A stretch of 64,000 nt of DNA, taken from contig NZ_JAQQGN010000010.1 in the NCBI RefSeq assembly GCF_028550595.1, positions 28,610-92,609 on the forward strand, in the 5' to 3' direction. Origin of the DNA: Luteimonas sp. BLCC-B24 (GTDB lineage: Bacteria; Pseudomonadota; Gammaproteobacteria; Xanthomonadales; Xanthomonadaceae). A program made the position numbers and the translations under genes. This document shows, piece by piece, positions 9,712 to 21,666 of the stretch. Position 1 is the stretch's first letter. Each line of letters starts with the position of its first letter. Under the pieces are notes generated by a model that was not told where the DNA came from, ran no database searches, and saw nothing but the letters and a program-made list of their open reading frames with translations.

Positions 9712-10305
9712 TTACATCGGTGCGCCGCGCATGCCTGCGCGATGCGGATAGTTGGCGAAGATCTCGGCGATCGTCGCGTTCACCCGCTGGGCGCGCTGGT
9801 CCGGCCGCATGTTCGCGACCCGACCGACCGCAATGCCTTCCCACACCAGCCGCTTCTGCCGGGCGTCGACGAGATCGACGTTCATCGTGCCCTCGGTGTA
9901 GCGGTACACCTGTGTGCGCTCGTTCCAGTACGGCACCGCGAAATAGGCGCGGTGGCGATAGCTGTAGTAGTAGCCGTAGTCGACCGTCGGGTAGCTGCTG
10001 ACGTCGGTGCGGCGCTCCAGATAGGCATTGATGTTCACCCACAGATCCGGATCGGTCTCGGTGTAGGTATAGCCGCGACGCTCCATCTCGGCGCGCACGG
10101 CGGCCTTGGCCAGCGCACTGGTCTGGGTCTCGTAGCCTTCGCTCTCGATCGCCAACGGCGTGTAGAACGACCAAGTGCGATAGACCGAGAAATCGGCACG
10201 AGGATCGGCCTCGGTCGTGATGCGTGGCCCGGTGGCGCAGCCGGCGAGCAGGACGAGCCCGCACAGCGCCACGAGCCAGGCGGCGAGGCGTTTGGACGTG
10301 GTCAT
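9712..10305 (-). CDS. DUF4136 family lipoprotein
   Basis: 197 aa. A lipoprotein signal peptide with lipobox LLAGC (residues ~19-23) is followed by the DUF4136 pattern (FSVYRTWSFY, AVRAEMERRGY, DPDLWVNINAYLE, MNVDLVDARQKRLVWEG). Proteins of this family sit in the outer-membrane or periplasmic leaflet; their function is not established. AGGGAG lies upstream of ATG 10305. It is a single gene with its own terminator. Confidence 0.88.
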   Translation of the reverse strand: MTTSKRLAAWLVALCGLVLLAGCATGPRITTEADPRADFSVYRTWSFYTPLAIESEGYETQTSALAKAAVRAEMERRGYTYTETDPDLWVNINAYLERRTDVSSYPTVDYGYYYSYRHRAYFAVPYWNERTQVYRYTEGTMNVDLVDARQKRLVWEGIAVGRVANMRPDQRAQRVNATIAEIFANYPHRAGMRGAPM

Positions 10306-10431
10306 GAGGAAATCTCCCTGTGGATTGGCGGATCGTGCGGCGGCGTGTCGATACCGGTCCTGAACATACGCCTGCGCCGGTCATGCGGATGCGAGGGTGG
10401 CGGGCATCGATTCAGCCCGCCCCCTGTTCAT

Positions 10432-12484
<2,053 letters not shown>

Positions 12485-12531
12485 CGCATTAGACCGCGAA
12501 AGCGCCGACGGCACCAGCGCAGGAACGGGGC

Positions 12532-14325
12532 TCAGTCCAGGGCGTAGCCGAGGCGGAAGCCGCCCCAGTGCCGGCCGTTGACGAACACCGGCACCGAGAG
12601 GTCGAACATGATCTCGCCGGTGTCGCGGCGGTAGACCTGCAGCCGGAAGGGATCGGTGTGCGCGCCGACGCTGCGGCCGACGCGATCGCCGAAGATGCGC
12701 TTGGTGCGGTTACCGACGAGGTCGATGTCGCGCCGGCCGGTCAGCGGCTTGGAGAACCGCAGGTTGTGGGTGGGCACGTAGCCGTCCGGGTTGGCGCAGA
12801 TCGCGAACGCGATCCACGGATGCGCCTCGAGCACCGGCTCCTGCAGGGGCGGCAACACCCGGTCGCACAGGCCGTCGAAGGCCGTGTGGAACCGGGGCGG
12901 CTCGATGTCGGGGATCGGCGTGTACTGGCGCTCGAACAATGCATCGGCGCCGATTTCGCCGCGTGCGATCGCGGACTCGAGCGCGCGGCCGATCTCCGAC
13001 GCGGTCGCCGATGCGAGCTCGCGCACGCGGGCATGCCGGGCCACGCGCATGGGATCGGGCGGCAGCTTGAACAGGCCCACGCAATCCTGCAGCTCGGCGA
13101 CGCTGCGTCCCAGCGCTTCGCTGCGGCTGGCCACGCAGGCGGCGCGCTCCAGGTTGTTGCGGCCGAGGCCCGTCGCATGTTCGACCGCGGCATCGATCGC
13201 CGCGATTTCCGCATCCTGGGCGCCGATACGTGTGGCGACCGACGCCATGGCGCCGCCCGCCCGCGCCAGCAGTTCGCCGACGTCCGCCAGCACGTGTCCG
13301 GTCTGCTGGGCGGACGCGGTGCCGTCGGCAAGCGCGGCCACCGTGCTTTCGACGATGTCGCGGACCTCGCGCGAGGCCTTGGCCGCGCGCTCGGCGAGCA
13401 GCCGGATCTCGGTCGCCACGACGGCGAAACCGCGCCCCGCCGGACCGGCGTGCGCGGCCTGGATGCCGGCGTTCACCGACAGCAGGTTGGTCTGCATCGA
13501 GACGGCGTCGATCACTTCGATGACCTCGGTGGCGCGCGTGACCCGCCGTTCCACCTCGCGGATCGCCTCGCCGAGCTCCGCCGCCGCCACGTGGCCGGCA
13601 CGCACGCTGGCGTCGGCGCGGGTGGCTTCCTCGCGAACCGCCGCCAGCTCGGCCGCAGCGGCATGCACGCCGTCGGCCAGGCGGCGACTGGCGGCCAGCA
13701 CCTCGCCCAGGGCGTCGACCTGGGCCTGCGACTGCTGCACCAGCCGGTCGTTGTCCGCGACCACCTGGGGGACCGCACCCGCGATCTCCACCGACAGCGA
13801 CACCGCCTGACGAATGGCCTCGGTGAGGTTGCCGAAGCCGGCAATGAGGTGGCAGTCCGCCGCCAGCACGGCCTCGTCGGCCAGATCCAGATCCAGATCG
13901 CAAGCCGCCAGACCGGCGCCGACCCGCGCCAGCAGCCGCCGGGCCGGATCGGCCGCGGGCACGCCGGAAGACGCCGCCGTCATCGGCGCCGACATCGAGG
14001 CGGCATGACGCTGCAGCAGCGCCGCGGTCTCGGCGTGCGGCAGCGACACCAGCCAGCCCTCGCCGTCGCGTCGATAGCGCAGACGGCGCGCCGCATCGGT
14101 GCCCGGTGCGACCCACACGCCTTCCGCGCCGTGCAGCGCCTCCGGGCGCACGCCCCAGGGGGCCGGCCAGCCCGGCGCCGGTCGCGCTTCCAGTCCCAGC
14201 AGATCCCGGGCGGCCGCATTCGCGGAGACGATGCACGCATCGCGGTCCAGGCGCAGCAGGCCGACCGGCGCATCGGGCAGCGCGTCGCCGTCCGGAACAC
14301 CCGCGCTCGTCTCGATCTGTGTCAT
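12532..14325 (-). CDS. Soluble PAS-domain methyl-accepting chemotaxis-like protein
   Basis: 597 aa without any transmembrane segment. Residues ~15-110 resemble a PAS fold (DAPVGLLRLDRDACIVSANA). The centre (~180-400) is an MCP coiled coil whose hairpin tip reads QTNLLSVNAGIQAAHAG followed by GRGFAVVATEIRLLA. This is recognisable but departs from the near-invariant NLLALNAAIEAARAG. After the coiled coil a ~130-residue C-terminal domain (AFAICANPDGYVPTHNLRFS, LQVYRRDTGEIMFDLS) resembles the sensory portion of cytoplasmic energy- or redox-sensing chemoreceptors. ATG 14325 with GGGGGA upstream is chosen over an in-frame TTG at 14346. No other chemotaxis gene is nearby, so its output partner is unknown. 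Confidence 0.85.
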   Translation of the reverse strand: MTQIETSAGVPDGDALPDAPVGLLRLDRDACIVSANAAARDLLGLEARPAPGWPAPWGVRPEALHGAEGVWVAPGTDAARRLRYRRDGEGWLVSLPHAETAALLQRHAASMSAPMTAASSGVPAADPARRLLARVGAGLAACDLDLDLADEAVLAADCHLIAGFGNLTEAIRQAVSLSVEIAGAVPQVVADNDRLVQQSQAQVDALGEVLAASRRLADGVHAAAAELAAVREEATRADASVRAGHVAAAELGEAIREVERRVTRATEVIEVIDAVSMQTNLLSVNAGIQAAHAGPAGRGFAVVATEIRLLAERAAKASREVRDIVESTVAALADGTASAQQTGHVLADVGELLARAGGAMASVATRIGAQDAEIAAIDAAVEHATGLGRNNLERAACVASRSEALGRSVAELQDCVGLFKLPPDPMRVARHARVRELASATASEIGRALESAIARGEIGADALFERQYTPIPDIEPPRFHTAFDGLCDRVLPPLQEPVLEAHPWIAFAICANPDGYVPTHNLRFSKPLTGRRDIDLVGNRTKRIFGDRVGRSVGAHTDPFRLQVYRRDTGEIMFDLSVPVFVNGRHWGGFRLGYALD

Positions 14326-14435
14326 CGCATCCCCCGCCCGCTTCAATGCAATCGTTAGCGGCCATCATGCCGGTGATTTGAGCAAGCGCCCGCGCGCGTA
14401 CGCCGGGCGGTGACCGACGGTTACAGCACCAACCG

Positions 14436-14471
14436 TTGACACCGCCCGAAGTGACGTGCTGTTGTGCGCCC
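14436..14471 (+). promoter_or_regulatory. Putative thr operon promoter (-35 TTGACA)
   Basis: A consensus -35 hexamer TTGACA begins exactly 36 bases before the thrL ATG, so initiation would fall at or next to the start codon. The -10 region is poor (TGTTGT-like). The ilv operon has the same TTGACA-to-ATG spacing, which supports both calls. Confidence 0.5.
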
Positions 14472-14642
14472 ATGACGCACCGCACCACGCACTCGCCGCG
14501 CAGCGCCGCTCCCGGCCAGCCCGTCCCGGGCACGTCGGTGATGGGCGACGTCATCACCACGATTACCCGCACGATTACCACCACGACCACCACCGGCACC
14601 GGTACCACCGGCCCCGGGATGTGGACGCGCGCCGCCAGTTGA
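14472..14642 (+). CDS. thrL: thr operon leader peptide
   Basis: 56-aa peptide. Its second half is a block of threonine and isoleucine codons (VITTITRTITTTTTTGTGTT) ending shortly before the thrA ribosome site, the composition of a threonine attenuation leader. Threonine and isoleucine are the end products controlled through thrA. An inner ATG at 14541 would give a shorter peptide just before the control codons. After the stop, CCGCATCCC / GGGATGCGG (about 14659-14682) can pair, but there is no T-run. The thrA ribosome site can itself pair in GGAGC...GCTCC, so control might be translational or Rho-linked rather than by a classic terminator. Confidence 0.8.
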   Translation: MTHRTTHSPRSAAPGQPVPGTSVMGDVITTITRTITTTTTTGTGTTGPGMWTRAAS

Positions 14643-14732
14643 TCTGACCTCGCCCGCTCCGCATCCCCGCCACGGGATGCGGATCGGCGATCCCTCCCGA
14701 GCGAAGACGCGGAGCCCCAACGGAGCTCCCCG

Positions 14733-17249
14733 ATGTCCGCTGTCCTGTCCGAATCCCCGGCCGTCGATACACCGGCCGTTGCCGTCCTCGCCTGCCACGT
14801 GCACAAGTTCGGCGGCAGCAGCCTGGCCGATGCCCGCTGCATCGGCGCCCTGCGGGATCTGATTCCACCCGATGCCCGCCTGCGACCGGTCGTGGTGTCG
14901 GCGATGCACGGCACGACCAACGCGCTGGTGGCACTCGCGGACGCGGCGGTCGCGGGCGGTGACTGGAAGCCCGGCTGGGACGCATTACGCCGGCGTCATC
15001 TCGACACCGCGCAGGCCTTCGAGGTCGGAGACGGCGGCCCCCTGCACCTGGCGCTGGAGGGCGAGTTCGTGCAGCTCGCCGAAGACCTGCAGGCGCTGGC
15101 CGGGGGCGACGGAGACGCCGTCGCGCTCGCCGCACGTGTGCACGGCAGCGGCGAACTGCTGTCCTCGCATCTGGTGCAGGCGGCGCTCGGCGCAGGCTGG
15201 CTGCGCCTCGACGCACGCGATGTCCTGGTGGTGCAGCCCGGGGAGATGGGCGCGGTGGTCGACTGGGACGCCAGCCGCTCGAAGCTCGCCCGGTGGCGAC
15301 TGGCCCACGGCGCGCGCGACCTGGTGATCACCGGCTTCGTCGCGCGCGACGGCGAAGGCCGTTCGACCACCCTGGGCCGCAACGGCAGCGACTACTCCGC
15401 GGCGATCTTCGCCAATCTGTTCGATGCCGACGCGCTGACCATCTGGACCGATGTCGACGGCGTGCTGTCGGCGGATCCGCGGCTCGTGCCCGACGCCGTG
15501 TGCCTGGACGCGATGTCGTATGCGGAAGCCTGCGAACTCGCCTACTTCGGTGCCAAGGTGCTGCACCCGCAGACCTTGGCACCGGTCCAGGCGCGCGGCG
15601 TGCCGGTGCGCATCCGCAACAGCCGCAACCCCGCCGCGCCCGGCACGCTGATCGCGCCCGACGGCGCGCCGGCGGCGTCACCGGTCAAGGGCCTGACCCT
15701 GGTGCGCGATGTCGCCGTGCTCGAACTCGTCGGCAACGGCCTGGTTGGCGTGCCCGGCATGGCCGAGCGCCTGTTCGCGGCGCTGCACGGCGCCGGCGTG
15801 TCGGTGACGATGATCTCGCAGGGCTCGTCGGAACATTCGATCTGCTGCGTGGTGCGCGCCGAGCAGGCCGAACGGGGCCGCGCCGCCATCGCCGGCGCCT
15901 TCGCCGAGGCGATCGCCGACGGTCAGGCGCAGGGCGTGACCGTCACGCCTGATCTCTGCGTGCTGGCCGCGGTGGGCGACGGCATGGTCGGCACCCAGGG
16001 CGTGGCCGCGCGGCTCTTCGACGGGCTGGCCCAGGCGCGCGTCAACATCCGCGCCATCGCGCAGGGCGCCAGCGAGCGCAACATCTCCGTCGCGATCGCA
16101 CAGGACGACGCCACCCGCGCGTTGCGCGCCGCGCATGCCGCGTTCTGGCTGTCGCCGCAAACAGTGTCGGTCGGCGTGATCGGTCCGGGCCATGTCGGCA
16201 AGGCGCTGCTGTCGCAGCTGGCCGAGGTGCTGCCGGGCCTGAAGTCGCGCTCCGGGGTCGACCTGCGGCTGCGCGCCGTCGCCTCGAGCCGGCGCATGGC
16301 GCTCGAGGACACCGCGATGGATCCGGCGTCCGCCGCCGCACGCCTGCACGACGACGATGCGCAGGCCTGCGATCTCGATGCGTTCGCCGCGCATGTCCGC
16401 GCCGGGCATCTGCCGCACGCGATGATCGTCGACTGCAGCGCCAGCGACGCGGTGGCCGCGAAATACGCCGACTGGCTCGCCGCCGGCATCCATGTGGTCA
16501 CCCCGAACAAGCACGCCGGCAGCGGCGACTGGGCGCGCTACACGGCGATCGCCGAGGCGCGGCGCCAGGGCAGCAGCCGCTTCCTTTACGAAGCCACCGT
16601 CGGCGCCGGCCTGCCGGTCGTGCTGACGCTGCGCACGCTCATCGACACCGGCGACACGCTGCACGCCATCGACGGCATGCTCTCGGGCACGCTGGCGTGG
16701 CTGTTCAACAGTTTCGATGGCAGCCGGCCATTCTCCGAACTGGTCCGCGAAGCGCGCGCGCTCGGTTACACCGAGCCCGATCCGCGCGACGACCTGTCGG
16801 GGCTGGACGTCGCGCGCAAGCTGGTGATCCTCGCCCGCGAGGCGGGACGCCCGCTGTCGCTGGCCGATGTCGCGATCGAAAGCCTGGTGCCCGACGCCCT
16901 GCGCGATGTCGATGTCGACACCTTCCTCGCCCGCGCCGGCGAACTCGACGCCCCGATGCAGGCGCGGCTCGACGCTGCGCGCGCCGCGGGCTGCGGGCTG
17001 CGCCACATCGCCAGCCTCGACCGCGACGGCCGCGCCACGGTTGGCGTGCAGGCACTTCCGGCCGATCATGCGTGCATGCATACCCGCCTGACCGACAACC
17101 TGGTGCAGTTCACCACCACCCGCTACGCCGAGAATCCGCTGGTCGTCCAGGGCCCGGGCGCCGGTCCCGAGGTCACCGCGGCCGGCGTGTTCGGCGACGT
17201 GCTGAGCATTGCCCGGTCGCTCGGCGCGGGCCCGCGGAGGTCGGCATGA
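14733..17249 (+). CDS. thrA: Bifunctional aspartokinase / homoserine dehydrogenase
   Basis: 838 aa. The N-terminal kinase (~20-290) begins with [12 protein letters not shown] and contains [19 protein letters not shown]; it phosphorylates aspartate. Two ACT-type regulatory repeats follow (~310-470; [32 protein letters not shown]), expected to bind threonine or a related effector. The C-terminal homoserine dehydrogenase (~485-838) has the Rossmann motif [12 protein letters not shown] and the catalytic region [40 protein letters not shown] ribosome site precedes ATG 14733. It is the first structural gene of thrABC and its stop overlaps the thrB start (ATGA). Confidence 0.97.
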   Translation: MSAVLSESPAVDTPAVAVLACHVHKFGGSSLADARCIGALRDLIPPDARLRPVVVSAMHGTTNALVALADAAVAGGDWKPGWDALRRRHLDTAQAFEVGDGGPLHLALEGEFVQLAEDLQALAGGDGDAVALAARVHGSGELLSSHLVQAALGAGWLRLDARDVLVVQPGEMGAVVDWDASRSKLARWRLAHGARDLVITGFVARDGEGRSTTLGRNGSDYSAAIFANLFDADALTIWTDVDGVLSADPRLVPDAVCLDAMSYAEACELAYFGAKVLHPQTLAPVQARGVPVRIRNSRNPAAPGTLIAPDGAPAASPVKGLTLVRDVAVLELVGNGLVGVPGMAERLFAALHGAGVSVTMISQGSSEHSICCVVRAEQAERGRAAIAGAFAEAIADGQAQGVTVTPDLCVLAAVGDGMVGTQGVAARLFDGLAQARVNIRAIAQGASERNISVAIAQDDATRALRAAHAAFWLSPQTVSVGVIGPGHVGKALLSQLAEVLPGLKSRSGVDLRLRAVASSRRMALEDTAMDPASAAARLHDDDAQACDLDAFAAHVRAGHLPHAMIVDCSASDAVAAKYADWLAAGIHVVTPNKHAGSGDWARYTAIAEARRQGSSRFLYEATVGAGLPVVLTLRTLIDTGDTLHAIDGMLSGTLAWLFNSFDGSRPFSELVREARALGYTEPDPRDDLSGLDVARKLVILAREAGRPLSLADVAIESLVPDALRDVDVDTFLARAGELDAPMQARLDAARAAGCGLRHIASLDRDGRATVGVQALPADHACMHTRLTDNLVQFTTTRYAENPLVVQGPGAGPEVTAAGVFGDVLSIARSLGAGPRRSA

Positions 17250-18217
17250 GCGGGAGCGCGACCGCGTTCGCGCCGGCCAGCGTCGGCAACATCGGCGTGG
17301 GCTTCGACCTGCTCGGCCACGTCGTCGACGGCCCGCGCGACATCGCGACCGTGCGCCGCATCGACGCGCCGACGGTGCGCGTCGCCGCGATCCACGGCGA
17401 CGTGACCGGCGCCGACCGGCTGCCCCTGGAGGCAGCGGACAACACGGCCGGACGTGCGCTGATCGCGCTGCGTGACGCGCTGGGACTGGCGCACGGCTTC
17501 GAGATCGAACTGCACAAGGGCATCCCGCTCGGATCCGGTCTCGGCGGCTCGGCCGCGTCCTGCGTCGCCGCCCTGGTGGCGGCCAATGCGCTGCTCGATG
17601 CGCCGCTGGCGCGCGAGGCGCTGTATCCGTTCGCACTTGACGGCGAAGCCGTGGCCAGCGGCAGCCGTCACGGTGACAACGTCGCACCGATGCTGCTCGG
17701 TGGCGTCGTCATGGCGACCGCCGATCGCGCGATCCGGCTGGATACGCCTGAGTGGCTGCATGCGGTCGTCGTGCACCCCGACCAGATCCTCGAGACACGA
17801 CGCTCGCGCGCGGTGCTCGCCGAACCCTTCGACCTGCACACGGTGGTCGCGCACAGCACGCATCTGGGGCTGTTCCTGACCGGCCTGCAGCGCGGCGACG
17901 CCGCGCTGCTGCGCGTGGGCCTGCGCGACGTGCTGGTCGAGCCGCGCCGCGCCGCGCTGATTCCGGGCTTCCGCGCGGTGCAGCAGGCCGCCTTCGACCA
18001 CGACGCGATCGGCGCGAGCATTTCCGGCGGCGGCCCCAGCGTCTTCGCCTGGTTCGCGTCCGAGGCCGCAGCGCGCGCGGCAGCCGGCGACATGCGCGCC
18101 GGCTTCGTCGAAGCGGGCTTCGGGGCGCGGGCCTATGTCTCGCCGGTCGCCGGGCCGCGCGCGGCGCTCGTCGACGCGCCGGCACGGTCGATGCGGTCGG
18201 CAGAGGCGAGCGCATGA
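17246..18217 (+). CDS. thrB: Homoserine kinase
   Basis: 323-aa GHMP-family kinase that phosphorylates homoserine with ATP. It shows the N-terminal [17 protein letters not shown] and the ATP-binding loop [12 protein letters not shown] (~93-104), plus the C-terminal [10 protein letters not shown] motif. ATG 17246 overlaps the thrA stop by ATGA, so it is translationally coupled; the open frame extends upstream only as a shadow of thrA. It overlaps thrC in the same way. Confidence 0.95.
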   Translation: MSGSATAFAPASVGNIGVGFDLLGHVVDGPRDIATVRRIDAPTVRVAAIHGDVTGADRLPLEAADNTAGRALIALRDALGLAHGFEIELHKGIPLGSGLGGSAASCVAALVAANALLDAPLAREALYPFALDGEAVASGSRHGDNVAPMLLGGVVMATADRAIRLDTPEWLHAVVVHPDQILETRRSRAVLAEPFDLHTVVAHSTHLGLFLTGLQRGDAALLRVGLRDVLVEPRRAALIPGFRAVQQAAFDHDAIGASISGGGPSVFAWFASEAAARAAAGDMRAGFVEAGFGARAYVSPVAGPRAALVDAPARSMRSAEASA

Positions 18218-19503
18218 ACTTCGTCAGCACGCGCGGCGGTGTACCGCCGACCCCGTTCGATGTCGCGCTCGTGGCCGGCCTCGCCCCGGATGGCGGCCTG
18301 TACGTGCCGGAGACCATTCCGCAGGTCGATCTCGATGTTCCGCGGGCCACACTGGCCGACACCGCGGACGCGGTCCTCGCGCCCTACTTCGCCGGCTCGC
18401 GGCTGCGGCCCCGGCTCGCGGCGCTGTGCCGCGAGGCCTTCGCCTTCGATGCGCCGCTGAGGCCCCTGCGCGGGCCGGGCGATCACGTGCTCGAGCTGTT
18501 CCACGGGCCGACGGCTGCGTTCAAGGATTACGCCGCACGCTTCCTGGCCGCTGCGCTGGGTGAATTGCGTGCGCCCGACGCGCCGGCGACGACGATCGTC
18601 GTCGCCACCTCCGGCGACACCGGCGCCGCCGTCGCCGCGGCGTTCCATCGCCGGCCGGGCTTCCGCGTCGCGATCCTGTACCCCGACGGCAAGGTCTCGC
18701 CGCGCCAGGCGCACGGCGTCGAATGCTGGGGCGACAACGTGCAGGCGTACCGCGTGAACGGCAGTTTCGACGACTGCCAGCGCCTGGCCAAGCAGGCCCT
18801 GGGCGACACCGCACTGCGCGCCGAGCGCCCGCTGGGTTCGGCGAACAGCATCAGCCTCGGGCGGCTGCTGCCGCAGGCGGCGTACTACGCGCACGCCGCC
18901 GCGCATCACCGGGCCGCGCATGGCCGGGCGCTGCACGTCGTCATACCCACCGGCAACCTCGGCAACGCCTGCGCCGCGCTGCTCGCCCAGCGCATGGGCG
19001 CGCCGATCGGCGGCCTCCATCTGGCCTGCAACGCCAACGACACCCTGCCGCGCTTTCTCGCCGGCGCGGACTACGCACCGCAGGTCACGCGCGCCACGCT
19101 GGCGAACGCGATGGATGTCGGCGCACCGAGCAACATCGAACGCCTGCGCCACTGGTTCGCCGACGACGCCACGCTGCGCGCGACGCTGCAGGCAACGACC
19201 GTCGACGACGCGACGATCCGCGCCACCATCGCTGCTGCGCCCGCGCGCCACGGCATCGTCGCCTGTCCGCACACCGCGACCGCGCTGCATGTGCTGGAGA
19301 CCCTGCGGGCATCCGGCGACACGCGGGACTGGTCCGTGGTGGCGACCGCGCACCCGGCGAAGTTCGACACGGTGGTCGAATCCCTGGTCGGGCATGCGGT
19401 CGAGGTGCCCGACGCCTTGGCGGCGTGTCTCGCGCGACCGGCGAGCGCGATCCCGCTGGATGCGGACTTCGATGCGTGGCGGAACGCCCTGCGCGCGGGA
19501 TAA
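18214..19503 (+). CDS. thrC: Threonine synthase
   Basis: 429-aa PLP enzyme converting O-phosphohomoserine to threonine, the last step of the operon. Signatures: N-terminal MNFVSTRGG, the PLP lysine in [13 protein letters not shown] (~100-112), [12 protein letters not shown], and the phosphate-binding [14 protein letters not shown]. The ATG overlaps the thrB stop (ATGA). The 266 bases after it contain only the terminator of the convergent BON gene. Confidence 0.96.
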   Translation: MNFVSTRGGVPPTPFDVALVAGLAPDGGLYVPETIPQVDLDVPRATLADTADAVLAPYFAGSRLRPRLAALCREAFAFDAPLRPLRGPGDHVLELFHGPTAAFKDYAARFLAAALGELRAPDAPATTIVVATSGDTGAAVAAAFHRRPGFRVAILYPDGKVSPRQAHGVECWGDNVQAYRVNGSFDDCQRLAKQALGDTALRAERPLGSANSISLGRLLPQAAYYAHAAAHHRAAHGRALHVVIPTGNLGNACAALLAQRMGAPIGGLHLACNANDTLPRFLAGADYAPQVTRATLANAMDVGAPSNIERLRHWFADDATLRATLQATTVDDATIRATIAAAPARHGIVACPHTATALHVLETLRASGDTRDWSVVATAHPAKFDTVVESLVGHAVEVPDALAACLARPASAIPLDADFDAWRNALRAG

Positions 19504-19726
19504 GGACGCGATGCACGTGGCAGCGACCGGGATGGGAGTTGCAATGCCTGCTCGACCGGACGCCGCGGACGCGCCTTGACGGACTGACGCCCCGACGGTT
19601 TGACAACGACGGCATCGCATCAGCGCGAACCGCATGACCTGCCGGCAGCTTCAAACAGCCGCCATGGCTGTCGTATGGCGGCCCGGTGATCCGGTGACCT
19701 CACCGCGCCGCAACCCGCACATGAAA

Positions 19727-19757
19727 ACGCCTCCCGCCCACGAGGGACGGGAGGCGT
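19727..19757 (-). terminator. Rho-independent terminator of the BON-domain gene
   Basis: Perfect 10-bp stem ACGCCTCCCG / CGGGAGGCGT with an 11-base loop. On the minus strand it is followed by a short T stretch. It lies 12 bases past the BON-gene stop and may also stop thrABC transcription from the other side. Confidence 0.75.
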
Positions 19758-19769
19758 CACGACACGCGA

Positions 19770-20132
19770 TCAACGGTTGGGATTGACCCTGAGCTGCTTC
19801 GCATCGACGGCGCGCACGCCTTCGATCTCGCGTGCCACTGCCGTGGCGCGGTCGATCTGCGCCTGGCTGTCGACATCGCCCGACAGGCTCACGGTGCCGT
19901 TCGCGGTTTCGACGCTGATGTCGAGCCCCGCGACATCGCTCTCCGCCAGCAGACCGGCCTTGACCTTGGTCGTGATCCAGGTGTCGGACATCGGCTGGTT
20001 GGACTCGGTGTTCGCCGCCGTCGTGCGCTCGGAGCGGTCGGCGGTTTCCTGCGCGGCTGCCGCACCGGCGAACACCAGCGCACCGGCGAGCGCGGACGTC
20101 ATCAGGGTCTTGCTGAGCTTGGACGCATTCAT
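19770..20132 (-). CDS. BON-domain periplasmic protein
   Basis: 120 aa. The signal peptide (LMTSALAGALVFAGAAAA, cleavage near AAAQ) is followed by one BON domain (~50-118: WITTKVKAGLLAESDVAG, VSLSGDVDSQAQIDRATAVA, VRAVDAKQLRV). The family includes OsmY and secretin-associated proteins; single-BON periplasmic proteins are often induced by osmotic or envelope stress, though that is not shown here. Monocistronic. Confidence 0.9.
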   Translation of the reverse strand: MNASKLSKTLMTSALAGALVFAGAAAAQETADRSERTTAANTESNQPMSDTWITTKVKAGLLAESDVAGLDISVETANGTVSLSGDVDSQAQIDRATAVAREIEGVRAVDAKQLRVNPNR

Positions 20133-20260
20133 CGTTCTGGACTCCAGTCGTTCGGGTGTCGGCGAGTGTCCGCACGCCGCCGTGCCAGGGAAGTGAAGCC
20201 GCGCCGCCCGCCGCGTCCGCGTTCACGAACCGCTGATCGACGCGTTGGTATCTGCCTGCC

Positions 20261-21349
20261 ATGCCCAAGACCCTCACTACCGCCGCATGTCCGGTCGACG
20301 ATCCCATCCGAATCGCCCGGCTCGCCGGCCTGCGCTGGGTCAGTGACACCGAACCGGGACTGCGCCGTATCCGCGCCGGCAAGGGCTTCGCCTATCGCGA
20401 CCCGGACGGCAACGCCGTGCGCGACGCGACCACGCTCGAGCGGGCGCGCCGGCTCGCGGTGCCACCGGCCTATACCGACGTGTGGATCTGTGCGCTCGAG
20501 AACGGCCACCTGCAGGCGACCGGGCGCGACGCACGAGGGCGCAAGCAGTATCGCTACCACCCCGACTGGAGCGAGGTGCGCGGCGACGGGAAGTTCGACC
20601 GGATCGTCGCCTTCGGCACCGCACTGCCGAAGCTGCGCCGCGCGCTGCGGCGCGACCTCGCGCTTCCGGGCCTGCCGCGCGACAGAGTGTTGGCCATCGT
20701 CGTCTCGCTGATGGCGCAAACCTTCGTGCGCGTCGGCAACGACAGCTACACGCGCAGCAACGGGTCGTACGGGCTGACGACATTGCGCAACCGGCATTTC
20801 GAGTTCGTGCGCGCGGGCCGTGCGCGCCTGAAATTCCGCGGCAAGAGTGGACAGGAGCAGGAAATCACCCTCGACGATGCCAAGCTGACGCGACTCGTAC
20901 GGAAAGTGCAGCAGCTACCCGGCCAGGCGCTGTTCCAGTATCTCGACGACGACGGCACGCGCCACGGCATCGACTCGGGCATGGTCAACGACTATCTGCG
21001 CAGCGCCATGGGCGGCCCGTTCACCGCCAAGGATTTCCGCACCTGGGGCGGCACGCTGATGGCGTTCAGACGCTTCGCCGCGATGCCGCTGCCGGAAGGC
21101 CGGCAGGGCGGCGCACCCAGCGAGCGTGCACTCGCCACCCAGGAGAAGATCGTGATTGCCGACGTGGCGGATGCGCTCGGCAACACGGTCGCGGTCGCGC
21201 GCAAGGCCTACATCGATCCGGTGTTGTACGCGGCCTGGCGCGACGGCAGCCTGCAGCGCGCCGCCGGCAATGCGCGCGGCGCACGGCAGTGGGAGGCCGC
21301 CTGCCTGAAACTGCTGCGCCGCCGACATCGCCTCGCACGTCGCAAATGA
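20261..21349 (+). CDS. DNA topoisomerase IB
   Basis: 362-aa eukaryote/poxvirus-type topoisomerase that relaxes supercoils by nicking one strand through a tyrosyl-DNA link. It has the N-terminal GLRWVSDTEPGLRRIRAGKG and the core AQTFVRVGNDSYTRSNGSYG with the catalytic arginine. TTLRNRHFEF, KFRGKSGQEQEI and FTAKDFRTWGGTLMA also match, and the C-terminal VAVARKAYIDPVLYAAW places the active tyrosine in KAYIDP. A single gene between the BON gene and the ilv leader. Confidence 0.95.
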   Translation: MPKTLTTAACPVDDPIRIARLAGLRWVSDTEPGLRRIRAGKGFAYRDPDGNAVRDATTLERARRLAVPPAYTDVWICALENGHLQATGRDARGRKQYRYHPDWSEVRGDGKFDRIVAFGTALPKLRRALRRDLALPGLPRDRVLAIVVSLMAQTFVRVGNDSYTRSNGSYGLTTLRNRHFEFVRAGRARLKFRGKSGQEQEITLDDAKLTRLVRKVQQLPGQALFQYLDDDGTRHGIDSGMVNDYLRSAMGGPFTAKDFRTWGGTLMAFRRFAAMPLPEGRQGGAPSERALATQEKIVIADVADALGNTVAVARKAYIDPVLYAAWRDGSLQRAAGNARGARQWEAACLKLLRRRHRLARRK

Positions 21350-21384
21350 GCGTGCCCGCGCCGATTTAGTTGGCGAAGTAACTG

Positions 21385-21420
21385 TTGACACCCTGCATAG
21401 CGCCATGGTTTTCTCGACCC
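21385..21420 (+). promoter_or_regulatory. Putative ilv operon promoter (-35 TTGACA)
   Basis: TTGACA starts 36 bases before the ilvL ATG, the same distance as at thrL, and both leaders then read CCCATGACGCA. This places the predicted start of transcription at the ATG. The -10 hexamer (GTTTTC/TTTTCT) is not canonical. Confidence 0.55.
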
Positions 21421-21564
21421 ATGACGCAGCGCAACACCCGCACGCAGACCGTCCAGGCCGCCGACCCCGGCGCCGGTCTGCCGCCGCGCCTGCTCACCGC
21501 CAGCATTCTCCTTCTCGTACTCCTTATTACCGTCCAGACAGGCGCGGGGATGGGGTTTGCGTAG
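21421..21564 (+). CDS. ilvL: ilv operon leader peptide
   Basis: 47-aa peptide with a run of regulatory branched-chain codons (SILLLVLLITVQT) and a stop about 32 bases before the attenuator hairpin. Leucine, valine and isoleucine are the products of the genes downstream, so ribosome stalling here should favour read-through when they are scarce. There is no room for a ribosome site between the predicted promoter and the ATG, which suggests a leaderless start. Its N-terminus (MTQRNT) resembles that of thrL (MTHRTT). Confidence 0.85.
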   Translation: MTQRNTRTQTVQAADPGAGLPPRLLTASILLLVLLITVQTGAGMGFA

Positions 21565-21595
21565 CAGATAGCAGACACCCAAGGTCGAAACACCG

Positions 21596-21627
21596 AACCC
21601 CGTGCCGACAGGCCCGGGGTTTTTTTT
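21596..21627 (+). terminator. ilv operon attenuator
   Basis: Strong hairpin: outer stem AACCCCG / CGGGGTT, inner stem GCC-GACA-GGC, directly followed by eight Ts. Together with the leucine/valine/isoleucine-rich leader it makes a classic transcription attenuator before ilvC. Confidence 0.92.
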
Positions 21628-21666
21628 CGCCCGAACACCGCCCTCCCATCGCACCTCAACCAGCGG

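Noticed and set aside
10399..10421. Terminator for thiC
   Set aside because: A 7-bp GC stem is present but there is no T-run on the minus strand; too weak to list.
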